Shown: in pieces, positions 1 to 8,134 of the stretch
Position numbering within the stretch: position 1 is the stretch's first letter
Layout of the letters: each line of letters starts with the position of its first letter
Source of the DNA: Erginobacter sp964465735
Lineage (GTDB): Bacteria; Auribacterota; Erginobacteria; Erginobacterales; Erginobacteraceae
DNA: 9,358 nucleotides
Direction of reading: 5' to 3'
Assembly (NCBI GenBank): GCA_964465735.1
Contig: CAYXKT010000114.1
Span: 1-9,358, forward strand
Translations under genes and position numbers: made by a program
Notes under the pieces: model-generated
Databases searched by the model: none
What the model saw: only the letters and a program-made list of their open reading frames with translations
What the model was told of the DNA's origin: nothing

Positions 1-12
1 CCGTCGGCCAGC

Positions 13-58
13 AAAATCTTAGCACATTTCATCCACAATAATCGCTCAACTTAGGTAA
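13..58 (+). repeat. Left copy of terminal inverted repeat
   Basis: The core at 40-58 reads AATCGCTCAACTTAGGTAA. The reverse complement of 9313-9331 at the other end of the window is the same except for one C/T difference (18 of 19). Outward of the core, 13-39 aligns without gaps to the reverse complement of 9332-9358 with 14 of 27 identities, and several of the mismatches are transitions. Inward of the core the similarity stops. This is seen directly by comparing the ends. Whether it is an insertion-sequence end, a MITE or another dispersed intergenic repeat is inference. Confidence 0.7.
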
Positions 59-161
59 TATTATTCGCTGGTTATTCTCTCAGAATCGGCGCCAACTTCA
101 ACGGTTTATTGCCGCGAAGCATCTGAACTTAACTCCTCTGCGCAGGTGCTGAGATATTCCT

Positions 162-1619
162 ATGACAAGATTGAGATTTATCGGGTTGGTGTTGTTCTCC
201 GGCTCGGTTATTATATTTGCAGGCTGCCGATCAGTTTCCCTCCCTGAGGTATATTCCCTGCCCTGGACTCCCCCTGACTGGGCCGTGGAAGAGGCATCTC
301 AGAGTTCGGAGGTCAGACCGGTTTCTCCGGCCGCGCTTTCTCTTCCCCTGACCCTGGCCGGTTGTGCGGATATCGCCCTGGAGAATAATCCCTCCACCCG
401 GCGGGCCTGGGCCGTGGCCCGAGCGGCGGCCGCCGGAGTCGGCCAGGCCGAAAGTCTCCGTTACCCCCGGGTTTCTATCTCCGGTTCAGGTTCTTACCAA
501 CGGCGGAAGTATAGTTTGAAGGACGACAATGGTGAGATAGACGCTTTGGCCCCGGATGTCGATGGGTTTGTTTACGGTCCCGCTTTGGAGTTGACCTACC
601 TCCTTTTCGATTTTGGGGGTGTCTCGGGAGGGGTCGAAGAGGCCCGGCAGTCGCTTTTGGCGGCTAATTATTCCTTCAATCAATCCATCCAGGATCTTCT
701 CCTGGACGTGGAGCGCTCCTACTATCGCCTCCACGCCGCCGAGGCTGCTCTAATCGCTGCTGAGGCGGATGTGGAAGACGCCCGGACGGCCGATCAGGCG
801 TCCCAGCAGCGCTACCAGGTCGGTCTCTCCTCAAAACTTGATCAGCTCCAGGCCCGTTCGACTTACCAGGATTCTCTTTACCGACTGGAGCAGGCCCGGG
901 GGGAACTCCAGGACAGTCGGGGTTCATTGGCGGCGGTCCTCGGTCTGCCTGCCGATACAGCTTTCACCCTCGCCCCCGTGACGGAAGGGATTCCGGAGAC
1001 GATCTCGGAAGATGATGTCAGCCGCCTGATCGCGGATGGCCTGAGACAGCGAGCGGATCTCTCCGCTCTACGAGCCCGGATCCGGGCCCGGGAAGCAGCG
1101 GTGAGAATCGCCTCCGCTTCGCTCTATCCCCAGCTCGATCTTGGCGGTACCGCGGACAAATCCTGGTACAGCTACAACGACAACCCCGAACTCTACGACG
1201 ATAGTTATTCTTATGCCGGCTACTTAACCCTGAAGTGGGATATCTTTACCGGCTTCGGCGATCGGGAAAAGAAACGCCAGGCTGAGGCCGAGGCGTCGGC
1301 AGCCCGGGAAGAGCTGGCTCTGGCCGAGATCCAGGCCTCCGCCGAGGTCTGGACCAAGTACTACGCCTTCAAGACCGCGGTCCGGAGATACGGTTTCAGC
1401 CAGTCCTTTCTGGAGACGGCTCAGCAGTCCTATAGTCTGGCTCGGGAAGGTTACCAGACCGGATTAAAGAGCATCCTCGATCTGCTCCAGTCCCAGAGCG
1501 CCCTCTCCTCCGCCCGGAGCCAGATGATTACGGCCGAGCGGGACGTCTTTATCTCCTTAGCTGAACTTGCCTATGTCACCGGGACGTTGACCCGGGAAGG
1601 AATCAGGCAGAGCGAGTAG
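162..1619 (+). CDS. TolC/OprM-family outer-membrane efflux lipoprotein
   Basis: This is the outer-membrane channel of a tripartite efflux pump. Trimers of this family form a barrel in the outer membrane and a long periplasmic helical tunnel. The 485-aa length is normal for OprM/CusC-type members. Residues 1-22 form a lipoprotein signal: a basic N-terminus, a hydrophobic stretch and the lipobox FAGC with Cys22. Two outer-membrane-efflux repeats follow, at about 64-262 and 292-478, and the internal duplication is visible. YPRVSISGSG (101-110) answers to YPQLDLGGTA (322-331), and RYQVGLSSKLDQLQ (217-230) answers to GYQTGLKSILDLLQ (430-443). The start is chosen because it gives an intact signal peptide; the ribosome site is weak (AGGTG at 144-148, 13 nt from the ATG). 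It lies 34 nt upstream of the adaptor gene, so the two are probably co-transcribed. Substrate cannot be told from this protein. The family call is secure. Confidence 0.95.
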   Translation: MTRLRFIGLVLFSGSVIIFAGCRSVSLPEVYSLPWTPPDWAVEEASQSSEVRPVSPAALSLPLTLAGCADIALENNPSTRRAWAVARAAAAGVGQAESLRYPRVSISGSGSYQRRKYSLKDDNGEIDALAPDVDGFVYGPALELTYLLFDFGGVSGGVEEARQSLLAANYSFNQSIQDLLLDVERSYYRLHAAEAALIAAEADVEDARTADQASQQRYQVGLSSKLDQLQARSTYQDSLYRLEQARGELQDSRGSLAAVLGLPADTAFTLAPVTEGIPETISEDDVSRLIADGLRQRADLSALRARIRAREAAVRIASASLYPQLDLGGTADKSWYSYNDNPELYDDSYSYAGYLTLKWDIFTGFGDREKKRQAEAEASAAREELALAEIQASAEVWTKYYAFKTAVRRYGFSQSFLETAQQSYSLAREGYQTGLKSILDLLQSQSALSSARSQMITAERDVFISLAELAYVTGTLTREGIRQSE

Positions 1620-1653
1620 AAAGATAATCTGTTACCGAAGAGGAAATTATCAG

Positions 1654-2790
1654 ATGAAAATTGATATCTATGCTTTCTCCCGCTTCCTTTGTCGAGTTAT
1701 TCCGGCGGCCGGCGGCTTGTTTTTGATCCTGGCGCTGCTGCCGATATCCGGCTGCGGAAAAAAGAAATCTCCCCCGGTACCTCGGCCGCGTCCGGTCCAG
1801 GTGACTAAAGCCTTCACCGGGGATGTCCCGGTTTATCTGGAAAACTTCGGCAACCTGGTCTCTCCTCACAACGTGGACATTGTCTCCCAGGTGGGGGGAA
1901 AGATTATCGAGACGCACTTCACGGAAGGCCAGGAGGTAGAAAAGGGCGACCTTCTCTTCACGATCGATCCTCAGGAGTATCAGGTTGAGCTTGACCGGAC
2001 CCGGGCGGCCCTGGCCGGGGCCGAGGCCGAACTGAAGCTGAAAGAGCAGACTCTGGAGCGTAACCGTTCGCTGTTGGACAAGCAACTGATCTCCCAGCAG
2101 GAGTTCGATATCCTGCGGACCGAAGTGGAGGCCGCGGTCTCCCGGGTGGAACTTGACCGGGCCGCCGTCAAAAAGGCCGAGATTGATCTTGGTTACTGTT
2201 CGATTACCGCCCCGGTCTCCGGGGTGACCGGGAGGCGGAGGGTCGATCCTGGAAACGTGGTGGTAGCCAATACCGGTTCGGTCCTGGTCAATATCAAGTC
2301 GGTCGATCCCCTCTACCTGGATTTCGCCCTCCCCGAGAATGACCTGGGCCAGGTCCAGAAATGGATGGATCGCGGTACGCTGCGGATCGAGATCTCCCCG
2401 ACCGGAGACCCGGACGGACCCTACCCCGGGGATCTGAAGCTGATCGATAACTTTGTTGATGAATCCACCGGGACGATCAAGTTGCGGGCCTCGATCCCCA
2501 ATCTGAAGAAGAAGCTCTGGCCCGGGCAGTACGCCACCGTCCGGCTAACGCTGTATACCGCAAAAGATGTTGTCCTGGTTCCTGTCTCCGCTGTCCAGTT
2601 GGGGCATAATGGTCTGTACATCTTTGTCATCAAGGACGATCAGACGGCCGAACTTCGTGACGAGATCGAGGTCGAGAGGGGGGTGGACAATCACCTGATG
2701 ATTGAGAAAGGGGTCAAGGCGGGGGAAGATGTGGTGGTTCTCGGTCAGCTCGGCCTGGCCCCCGGGACCAGGGTTCAGATTCAGGATTAA
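1654..2790 (+). CDS. RND efflux periplasmic adaptor (membrane fusion lipoprotein)
   Basis: This adaptor joins the RND permease to the outer-membrane channel in the periplasm (AcrA/MdtA/MexA type, 378 aa, normal length). Residues 1-34 are a lipoprotein signal ending in the lipobox ISGC with Cys34, followed by a Lys/Pro-rich linker. The two halves of the lipoyl domain are at about 72-106 and 182-214. Between them, about 107-180 is the alpha-helical hairpin. Near the hairpin tip, 136-147 (RNRSLLDKQLIS) fits the channel-binding pattern R-L-x2-L-x6-S known from adaptors that pair with TolC-like channels, with Asn in place of the first Leu. A beta-barrel domain (about 217-300) and membrane-proximal domain (about 301-378) follow. 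AGGA at 1641-1644 lies 9 nt before the ATG and supports this start. The upstream neighbour is the channel and the downstream intact gene is the RND pump, which fits the role. Confidence 0.95.
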   Translation: MKIDIYAFSRFLCRVIPAAGGLFLILALLPISGCGKKKSPPVPRPRPVQVTKAFTGDVPVYLENFGNLVSPHNVDIVSQVGGKIIETHFTEGQEVEKGDLLFTIDPQEYQVELDRTRAALAGAEAELKLKEQTLERNRSLLDKQLISQQEFDILRTEVEAAVSRVELDRAAVKKAEIDLGYCSITAPVSGVTGRRRVDPGNVVVANTGSVLVNIKSVDPLYLDFALPENDLGQVQKWMDRGTLRIEISPTGDPDGPYPGDLKLIDNFVDESTGTIKLRASIPNLKKKLWPGQYATVRLTLYTAKDVVLVPVSAVQLGHNGLYIFVIKDDQTAELRDEIEVERGVDNHLMIEKGVKAGEDVVVLGQLGLAPGTRVQIQD

Positions 2791-2797
2791 GCCGACA

Positions 2798-2931
2798 ACT
2801 GACCAGAAAGAACTTAGAGCATTTGAACTGGCTGAGGAAGCGGCGGTATTGGGTTATTGGGTAACCGCAGGGTTTTCGAGAAGAGTTGTCTGGTCGGACT
2901 GACTTCACAAGTAGATCGATGCTTTGGCTTT
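2798..2931 (+). pseudogene. Remnant of a four-helix-bundle (S23-like) protein gene
   Basis: This is a decayed coding fragment between the adaptor and RND genes. From about 2807 the frame reads KELRAFELAEEAAVLGYWV and continues TAGF to 2875. The next frame, from 2877, reads REELSG, and the third, from 2902, reads TSQV then DRC. Joined, this matches the start of the four-helix-bundle family related to the 23S rRNA intervening-sequence protein, whose members carry a pattern like (A)FELAxExxxxxYxxTxxFPxEExxGLTSQxRRA. At 2894-2902, removing four bases (CGGA) restores GGT CTG ACT TCA CAA, i.e. G-L-T-S-Q. No start codon is apparent, and after about 2931 I can follow nothing further. The family pattern is from memory; the frame-by-frame reading is directly visible. 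It is not expected to make a protein. Confidence 0.6.
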
Positions 2932-3020
2932 CAGTTTTTAACCTGATGCACTGAACCCTATACTGCCGTTGTTCATTACCCAACGATCAGGAAATTAAAC
3001 CCGGCAATCTTATTTTCCAA

Positions 3021-3025
3021 AGGGA
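3021..3025 (+). promoter_or_regulatory. Ribosome binding site of the RND gene
   Basis: AGGGA lies 9 nt before the ATG at 3035, with an A-rich spacer between. It fixes the RND start and shows that this gene has its own strong translation signal after the 244-nt spacer. I did not find a convincing -35/-10 pair in that spacer. Confidence 0.6.
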
Positions 3026-3034
3026 AAAAATATA

Positions 3035-6000
3035 ATGGCTTTTTCGGAAAAATTCATCCGCCGCCCGGTTATGACCGTTCTGCTTACGGTCACCCTTCTG
3101 CTGGGTGGTCTGGTCGCCTACACACAGCTGCCGATCAGCGATCTCCCCTCGGTCGATTGCCCGGTGATCACCATCACCGCCGTTTATCCCGGAGCCGGCC
3201 CGGAACTGATGGCCTCGTCGGTGGCCGCTCCCCTGGAGCAGGAGTGTATGCAGATCTCCGGTCTGCAGACCATCTTCTCCGAGAACAAGCCGGGCATTAC
3301 CACCATCTCCCTGACCTTTGATCTGGACAAGGATGTTGATCTGGCCGCCCCCGATGTCCAGGCGGCGATCTCGCGGGCTCAGGGCAACCTCCCCGATCTC
3401 CCTTCACCCCCGACTTACGACAAATTCAACCCTTCCGACCAGCCGATCATCTATATTATGGTCGAGTCGGACACGATGACCAGCGGCGATCTCTACGATT
3501 ATGCCTACCGCTCGATCGGTCAGCGGATCAATATGGTCGAGGGGATCTCCCAGGTCTCCATCTACGGGGCGAAGCGGGCGATCAGGGTTCTGATTGACCC
3601 CGGGAAACTGGCCGCGCTTGGTCTGGGGCTGGACGAGGTTTACCAGGCTCTCCATCAGGCTACCGTCACCACCCCCGGCGGGGATCTCAATGGCCGGTTC
3701 CGGGCCTTTTCGATCGAGCCGGAGGGGCAGTTGACCCGGGCTTCCGAGTATGGGGAGCTGATCATCGCCTATCGCGATAACGGCCCGGTCCGGATCCGGG
3801 ACGTTGGGCGGGCGATCGATTCCCTGCAGAGCGATGTAATCAATGTTACCTATGGCAACCGGGATCACGGGATGAGAACCGGGGCGGTCTGTGTAGCTGC
3901 CACCCGATCCTCCGGGGCTAACACCGTCGCCCTCTCCCGGAAGGTTCGGGAGTTGCTCGAGGAGATCAAGCCGACCCTCCCCGGTTCGATTCAGGTCTCG
4001 ATCTTGTATGACAAGGCGGTCCAGATTGCCGAGTCGATAGGCGATGTCAAGAGCACGATCGGGATTGCCCTGATCCTGGTTATTTTGATCATCTTCTTCT
4101 TTCTGGGCCGGGGTTCCGACACCTCCGTCCCGGCCGCCGTCCTTCCGGTAAGCCTTTTCGGCACCTTCCTGGTGATGCTCTTCGCCGGTTTCAGCCTCGA
4201 CAACCTCTCTCTGATGGCCCTTACCCTCTCCATCGGTTTTTTGGTCGATGACGCCATCGTGGTTCTGGAGAATACTGTTCGCCATATCCAGAAAGGGATG
4301 AAACCCCTGGGGGCGGCGATCAAGTGTATGGAGGAGATCACCGGGACGGTAATCTCCACCTCGGTCGCCCTGATCGTGGTCTTTATCCCCCTGGTATTTA
4401 TGGCCGGGGTGGTGGGGAGGAATTTTAAGGAATTCGCCCTGACCGTGATCATCGCCGTCGCTGTCTCCACCGTCTGTGCTCTCACCCTTTCCCCGATGAT
4501 GTGCGCTCGGGTCCTGAAAGGCGGGAAGGCGGCCAAGACCCGGATGGAGAAGGTGGCCGACGCCTTCATCGGTTCTCTGGTCAAGTTCTACGGCTCTCTT
4601 TTGCTCTGGGTTATGAAACGTAAGTATTTGACCATTCTTGGTTGGGTGGCCTGCCTGGTCGGGATCGGATATTTCTTTTCCGCCCTCCCCAAGACCTTTA
4701 TGCCGGTGGGGGATAGTGGACTCGTTTTTGGCCAGTTTATGGCGAACCAGGGAACCTCGACCGAGCAGATCCGGCATTTTCAAGACGAACTCAACCGGGT
4801 CATTCTCCAGAATCCGGCAATTGAAAATCTCCTGACTTATACCGGAATCCAGACCGGGGCCGATCAGTCTACCGGGGTGGCCATCGCCACCCTGAAGCCG
4901 GCTGATCAGCGTTCCCCAATTGAGGAGGTGGTCGAAGAGATCAACCGGGATCTGTACTCGATCGCCGATCTGGGAATGGTCTTTTTAATGCCCCTGCCCT
5001 CGCTGACCTTGAGTGCCGGGGCGGAGACCACCGCCGCCGGCAGTCTCTATTCCTACGTCCTGACCGGGCAGGACAAGAACCAGGTTTACGCGGCGGCGCT
5101 GGAGATGGAGCGGCGGATGCGGCAGAGCCCGATCTTCTCGGGAATTCAGAGTAGCATCAAGCTCGACCTTCCCCAGATCAAGGTTAAAATTCGCCGCGAC
5201 CGGGCCTCGGCCCTGGGGATTACCGCCTCCGATATCGAGAATGCCCTGGCGTTGGCCTACGCCAAGGGGAAGGCCACTACCTACCTGACGGAAATCGACC
5301 AGTACTGGGTAATTCTCTCCGCCGATGGCCAATTCCGCCGCAACCCCCGCGACCTCAGTCGGATCTATGTCCGGGCCCCGGCCAGCGGCGACCTGGTCCC
5401 GCTCTCTGTCCTGGCCCAGTGGGAAGAAGGTGTCGCCCCTTCCAATGTCCCGCACTACAACCAGCTCAACTCGGCCACGATCTCCTATAACCTGGCGGAG
5501 GGGGCGGCCCTGGGCGACGCTACCGGGGAGCTGAGGAAGCTGGCCCACGAAATCGTCCCCCCCGAGGTTGGAGGGCTGATGCAGGGTCAGGCCCAGGAGT
5601 TCGAGGAGGCGGTCCAGAGCCTGGCGGTACTGATGTTGGTAGCGATCTTTATTATGTATGTCATCCTCGGTATCCTCTACGAGAGCTATATCCATCCCTT
5701 CACTGTGCTGACCACGCTCCCCCCGGCGGTGGTGGGGGGATTGCTCACCCTTTATATTTTCGGGTCCGAACTCTCGCTTTACGCCTACATCGGGATATTT
5801 ATGCTTTTGGGAATTGTCTCCAAGAACGGGATTATGATGGTTGACTTTGCCAAGCAGAATATGGAGGAGGCGGGACAGAACGCTTTTGAAGCAATGTACG
5901 ATGCCTGCTTGACGCGCTTTCGACCGATTCTGATGACCGGTGCCTCGACGATTATGGGGACCCTCCCGATTGCCATCGGGTTGGGCGCTGACGCCGCCGC

Positions 6001-6187
6001 CCGGCGGCCACTGGGACTCTTAATTGTCGGCGGTCTGGCCTTTGCCCAGGTGATCACCCTCTTCATCACCCCGGGGATCTTTCTCTATATGCAATTTTTC
6101 CAGGAGAAGGTTCTCGACCGTTTCGAACTGACCCGCTCCGAAGCCTGCCGAATCCGGATGGAGAAGGAAGAATCTTCGGGTGGATAA
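3035..6187 (+). CDS. RND-family multidrug efflux permease (HAE1, MdtB/MdtC-like)
   Basis: This is a proton-driven inner-membrane pump that passes drugs, detergents or other amphiphiles to the adaptor and channel encoded upstream. At 1050 aa it is full length. Membrane segments are at about 12-30, 336-357, 363-384, 389-411, 437-458, 464-490, 532-551, 861-881, 887-908, 914-936, 963-982 and 993-1019, with two large periplasmic loops in the usual places. The proton-relay residues are all present: Asp405-Asp406 in GFLVDDAIVV, Lys930 in GIVSKNGIMMVDF, and Arg961 and Thr968 in RFRPILMT, matching AcrB D407/D408, K940, R971 and T978. The acidic pair excludes a transport-dead paralogue. FNPSDQPIIYIMV (131-143) resembles MdtB/MdtC rather than AcrB, but only one permease gene is present, so a homotrimer is likely. 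It is followed after 26 nt by the next gene. The substrate is unknown. Confidence 0.95.
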   Translation: MAFSEKFIRRPVMTVLLTVTLLLGGLVAYTQLPISDLPSVDCPVITITAVYPGAGPELMASSVAAPLEQECMQISGLQTIFSENKPGITTISLTFDLDKDVDLAAPDVQAAISRAQGNLPDLPSPPTYDKFNPSDQPIIYIMVESDTMTSGDLYDYAYRSIGQRINMVEGISQVSIYGAKRAIRVLIDPGKLAALGLGLDEVYQALHQATVTTPGGDLNGRFRAFSIEPEGQLTRASEYGELIIAYRDNGPVRIRDVGRAIDSLQSDVINVTYGNRDHGMRTGAVCVAATRSSGANTVALSRKVRELLEEIKPTLPGSIQVSILYDKAVQIAESIGDVKSTIGIALILVILIIFFFLGRGSDTSVPAAVLPVSLFGTFLVMLFAGFSLDNLSLMALTLSIGFLVDDAIVVLENTVRHIQKGMKPLGAAIKCMEEITGTVISTSVALIVVFIPLVFMAGVVGRNFKEFALTVIIAVAVSTVCALTLSPMMCARVLKGGKAAKTRMEKVADAFIGSLVKFYGSLLLWVMKRKYLTILGWVACLVGIGYFFSALPKTFMPVGDSGLVFGQFMANQGTSTEQIRHFQDELNRVILQNPAIENLLTYTGIQTGADQSTGVAIATLKPADQRSPIEEVVEEINRDLYSIADLGMVFLMPLPSLTLSAGAETTAAGSLYSYVLTGQDKNQVYAAALEMERRMRQSPIFSGIQSSIKLDLPQIKVKIRRDRASALGITASDIENALALAYAKGKATTYLTEIDQYWVILSADGQFRRNPRDLSRIYVRAPASGDLVPLSVLAQWEEGVAPSNVPHYNQLNSATISYNLAEGAALGDATGELRKLAHEIVPPEVGGLMQGQAQEFEEAVQSLAVLMLVAIFIMYVILGILYESYIHPFTVLTTLPPAVVGGLLTLYIFGSELSLYAYIGIFMLLGIVSKNGIMMVDFAKQNMEEAGQNAFEAMYDACLTRFRPILMTGASTIMGTLPIAIGLGADAAARRPLGLLIVGGLAFAQVITLFITPGIFLYMQFFQEKVLDRFELTRSEACRIRMEKEESSGG

Positions 6188-6213
6188 TCTGTCTTGCCCG
6201 GAGAAGATAATCC

Positions 6214-6963
6214 GTGGATAGAGAAGAGAGCTTGAGACCTGGGATCGGCGAGACCATCTCCGCCGCCTTCAGTACAGTCAACTCCCGCCCGGCCCTTCTC
6301 GGCAGTTGGTTGGCTTTGTCCCTGGTGGGAGCGGGGTGGATGTATATCGCCGATCTCCCCGGTTTATTCCTTCCGGGGAAAATCGTCTGCTGGATCATCT
6401 TCGGCTTATATATTACCTTTGTTTACGCTGGGTATATCGGCAGCTTGGACAGACTCCTGAAGTTGGGGGGCTGGAGTCCGGTCTCGGTCATCGAATGTGG
6501 CCGTCACTATTTTGTTCGTTTCCTCCTCCTCAATATCCTGACTGGCCTGCCGGCAGTATTCTTTTCCGTCCTGATCGGTTTGATATGGCTGGCGGGACTG
6601 GGTATCCATCTGATTTTTGTGATTATGCTGATCCCGGTAGCCCTGGCGGCGGTCGCGGTCGCTTTTTTTCTGGTCTTTTCCCCGGCCGGGGTGGTAGTGG
6701 AAGAGAAAACGGTCTTTGGAGCCATCGCCTACAGTTTTCGGATGGTCCGGGCTAACTTTCTTTTGACTCTATCGTTACTTTTGCTATTTTCCGGATTGCC
6801 TCGTCTGTTGTCTTTACTGGTCGGGAAGCTTTACGGTGGGGGGTTGCCCTGGCCCCAATTACTGCTCAACACATTGATCGCCGCCTACGGACTTTTGCTT
6901 TTGGTCTGCGCCCTGGTTTATTTCGCCGGGGAGAGCAGACGCACCGCTCCCGGGGAGATATGA
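6214..6963 (+). CDS. Unassigned multi-pass inner-membrane protein
   Basis: I do not recognise a characterised homologue. The product is 249 aa, has no signal peptide and is strongly hydrophobic, with about six membrane segments (about 28-46, 54-76, 101-127, 131-158, 181-203 and 215-237). The stretch VVEEKTVFGAIAYSFRMVRA (161-180) recalls the 'E-(x)n-A-x3-S-x2-hydrophobic' loop seen in YciC/DUF975-type proteins and the membrane domain associated with glycerophosphodiester phosphodiesterases. That resemblance is from memory and weak. The start is GTG at 6214, supported by GGAG at 6200-6203 ten nt upstream. It sits 26 nt after the RND gene and its stop overlaps the mlaE start (ATGA at 6960-6963), which suggests translational coupling. 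I infer a membrane partner of the lipid transporter or the pump, but nothing in the sequence proves a function. Confidence 0.8.
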   Translation: MDREESLRPGIGETISAAFSTVNSRPALLGSWLALSLVGAGWMYIADLPGLFLPGKIVCWIIFGLYITFVYAGYIGSLDRLLKLGGWSPVSVIECGRHYFVRFLLLNILTGLPAVFFSVLIGLIWLAGLGIHLIFVIMLIPVALAAVAVAFFLVFSPAGVVVEEKTVFGAIAYSFRMVRANFLLTLSLLLLFSGLPRLLSLLVGKLYGGGLPWPQLLLNTLIAAYGLLLLVCALVYFAGESRRTAPGEI

Positions 6964-8066
6964 ACAGGTTGAATGAAACTGGGGTCAGTGATCCGGTGAC
7001 CGTTTCCGTCATCGATCCGCTCGATGACCAACGGGGCCGATCTCTGCTTGAGACAATTGAACAGCTGATCTCCCGGGGGAACCGGGAGATTCGGATCGAT
7101 CTGAGCGGCCTGGAAAAACTCGACAGCTCGGGTTGTGCCTGGCTGATCCGGGCGGTCCGGTCCGGCCGGGCGGCCGGCGGGGCGGTTAAGCTGGAGGGAG
7201 CCTCCGGGGGACCGGCCGAGATGATCAAACTGATGCGGCCCAACTTCGAACCGTTGTCGCCGCCGCCGGACCGCCCCGGTTTTCTCGAACGGACCGGGAA
7301 GAAGGCGCTCTCGGTTCGGGACGAGATCCGCCAGGCGGTAACATTGGTGGTTGACGCCCTCTACTGGTCCTTTATCGCCCCCCTGGAGGGACGCGGGGTG
7401 AGGTGGCAGGGTCTGCTTGATGAGATACAGTCAATGGGGTCGTCGGCGATCGGTATTGTCTGTATGATCAATTTCCTCCTCGGAGTGGTGATCGCGATGC
7501 TCTCGGCGATCCAGCTGCGGCTCTTCAGGATGGAGATTCTGGTTGCCAGCGGGGTGGTGATCGGGTTTGCCCGGGAACTGGCGGCGGTGATGACCGGGAT
7601 CGTGGTCTCCGCCCGGACCGGGGCGGCGGTCACCGCCGAGTTGGCGACAATGAAGGTTTCCGAGGAGATCGACGCCCTCAAGGGGATGGGCCTTTCGGTC
7701 TCTCGTTTTCTGGTCGCTCCCAAGATCCTGGCTATCTTGATCTCGATGCCTATCTTGACCATCTTCGGTTTTCTCTCCGGGGTGGCGGGAGGATTTGCTC
7801 TTGGGGTCTTCTCCTTAGGCTTCACTTTTGACCGCTGGTGGCGGCAGACCGCCCAGGCGGTCCAATTGGGCGACCTTGGTCAGGGTTTTATCAAATCGTT
7901 TTTCTTTGCCCTGATCATCGTCCTGGTCGGTTGCCATAACGGGTTGAGAGTCCGAGGTGGGGCGAGCGAGGTGGGTCAAGCGACTACCCGAGCGGTGGTG
8001 ATGGATATTTTTCTGATCATTGTGGCTGATATGCTCTTCGCCACCATTTTTTATTATACGCTTTGA
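6960..8066 (+). CDS. mlaE: STAS-MlaE fusion: lipid ABC transporter permease
   Basis: This is the membrane subunit of an MCE/Mla-type ABC transporter, which moves phospholipid or related lipids between the inner membrane and the periplasm. At 368 aa it is about 100 residues longer than E. coli MlaE because it carries an N-terminal STAS domain (about 12-100). RIDLSGLEKLDSSGCAWLI (45-63) contains the STAS Asp-Ser-Ser-Gly turn at 55-58. In E. coli this domain is the separate protein MlaB. After a Pro-rich linker (about 98-106) comes the MlaE domain (about 120-368). The family signature region is MTGIVVSARTGAAVTAELAT (211-230), then MKVSEEIDALKGMG (231-244), the coupling region expected to contact the ATPase. 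Membrane segments lie at about 160-185, 193-215, 250-285, 308-328 and 345-366. The start codon overlaps the preceding gene's stop (ATGA). The GGGGAG at 6952-6957 is only 2 nt from the ATG, too close to be ideal, so coupled initiation is likely. Confidence 0.93.
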   Translation: MNRLNETGVSDPVTVSVIDPLDDQRGRSLLETIEQLISRGNREIRIDLSGLEKLDSSGCAWLIRAVRSGRAAGGAVKLEGASGGPAEMIKLMRPNFEPLSPPPDRPGFLERTGKKALSVRDEIRQAVTLVVDALYWSFIAPLEGRGVRWQGLLDEIQSMGSSAIGIVCMINFLLGVVIAMLSAIQLRLFRMEILVASGVVIGFARELAAVMTGIVVSARTGAAVTAELATMKVSEEIDALKGMGLSVSRFLVAPKILAILISMPILTIFGFLSGVAGGFALGVFSLGFTFDRWWRQTAQAVQLGDLGQGFIKSFFFALIIVLVGCHNGLRVRGGASEVGQATTRAVVMDIFLIIVADMLFATIFYYTL

Positions 8067-8134
8067 GAATAGGGGCAGTATTGCTGCCGGAGAGCGGAGT
8101 GAAGATAATGCCGGAGCAGTTGGTTAAGACAAAC

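Noticed and set aside
55..66. AT-rich stretch near TATTAT as a -10 promoter element for the first gene
   Set aside because: No acceptable -35 element lies about 17 nt upstream and the site abuts the inverted repeat, so a promoter cannot be supported.
2847..2862. Exact tandem octamer TATTGGGT TATTGGGT, at first taken as another member of the intergenic octamer arrays
   Set aside because: It falls inside the four-helix-bundle remnant, where it encodes V-L-G-Y-W-V in the expected place, so decayed coding sequence explains it more simply.
2843..2868. Small hairpins (GCGGT/ACCGC or GGTTA/TAACC) as an attenuator before the RND gene
   Set aside because: Stems are only 5 bp, they overlap the pseudogene, and no T-run follows.
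3404..4783. A 459-codon open frame on the minus strand opposite the RND gene
   Set aside because: It is antisense to a clearly conserved RND reading frame. Its translation is rich in Asp, His, Gly and Gln with no domain or membrane pattern, as expected from the complement of GC-rich hydrophobic codons.
8074..8088. GGCAG-TATTG-CTGCC hairpin just after mlaE as a terminator
   Set aside because: A 5-bp stem without a following T-run is too weak to call.
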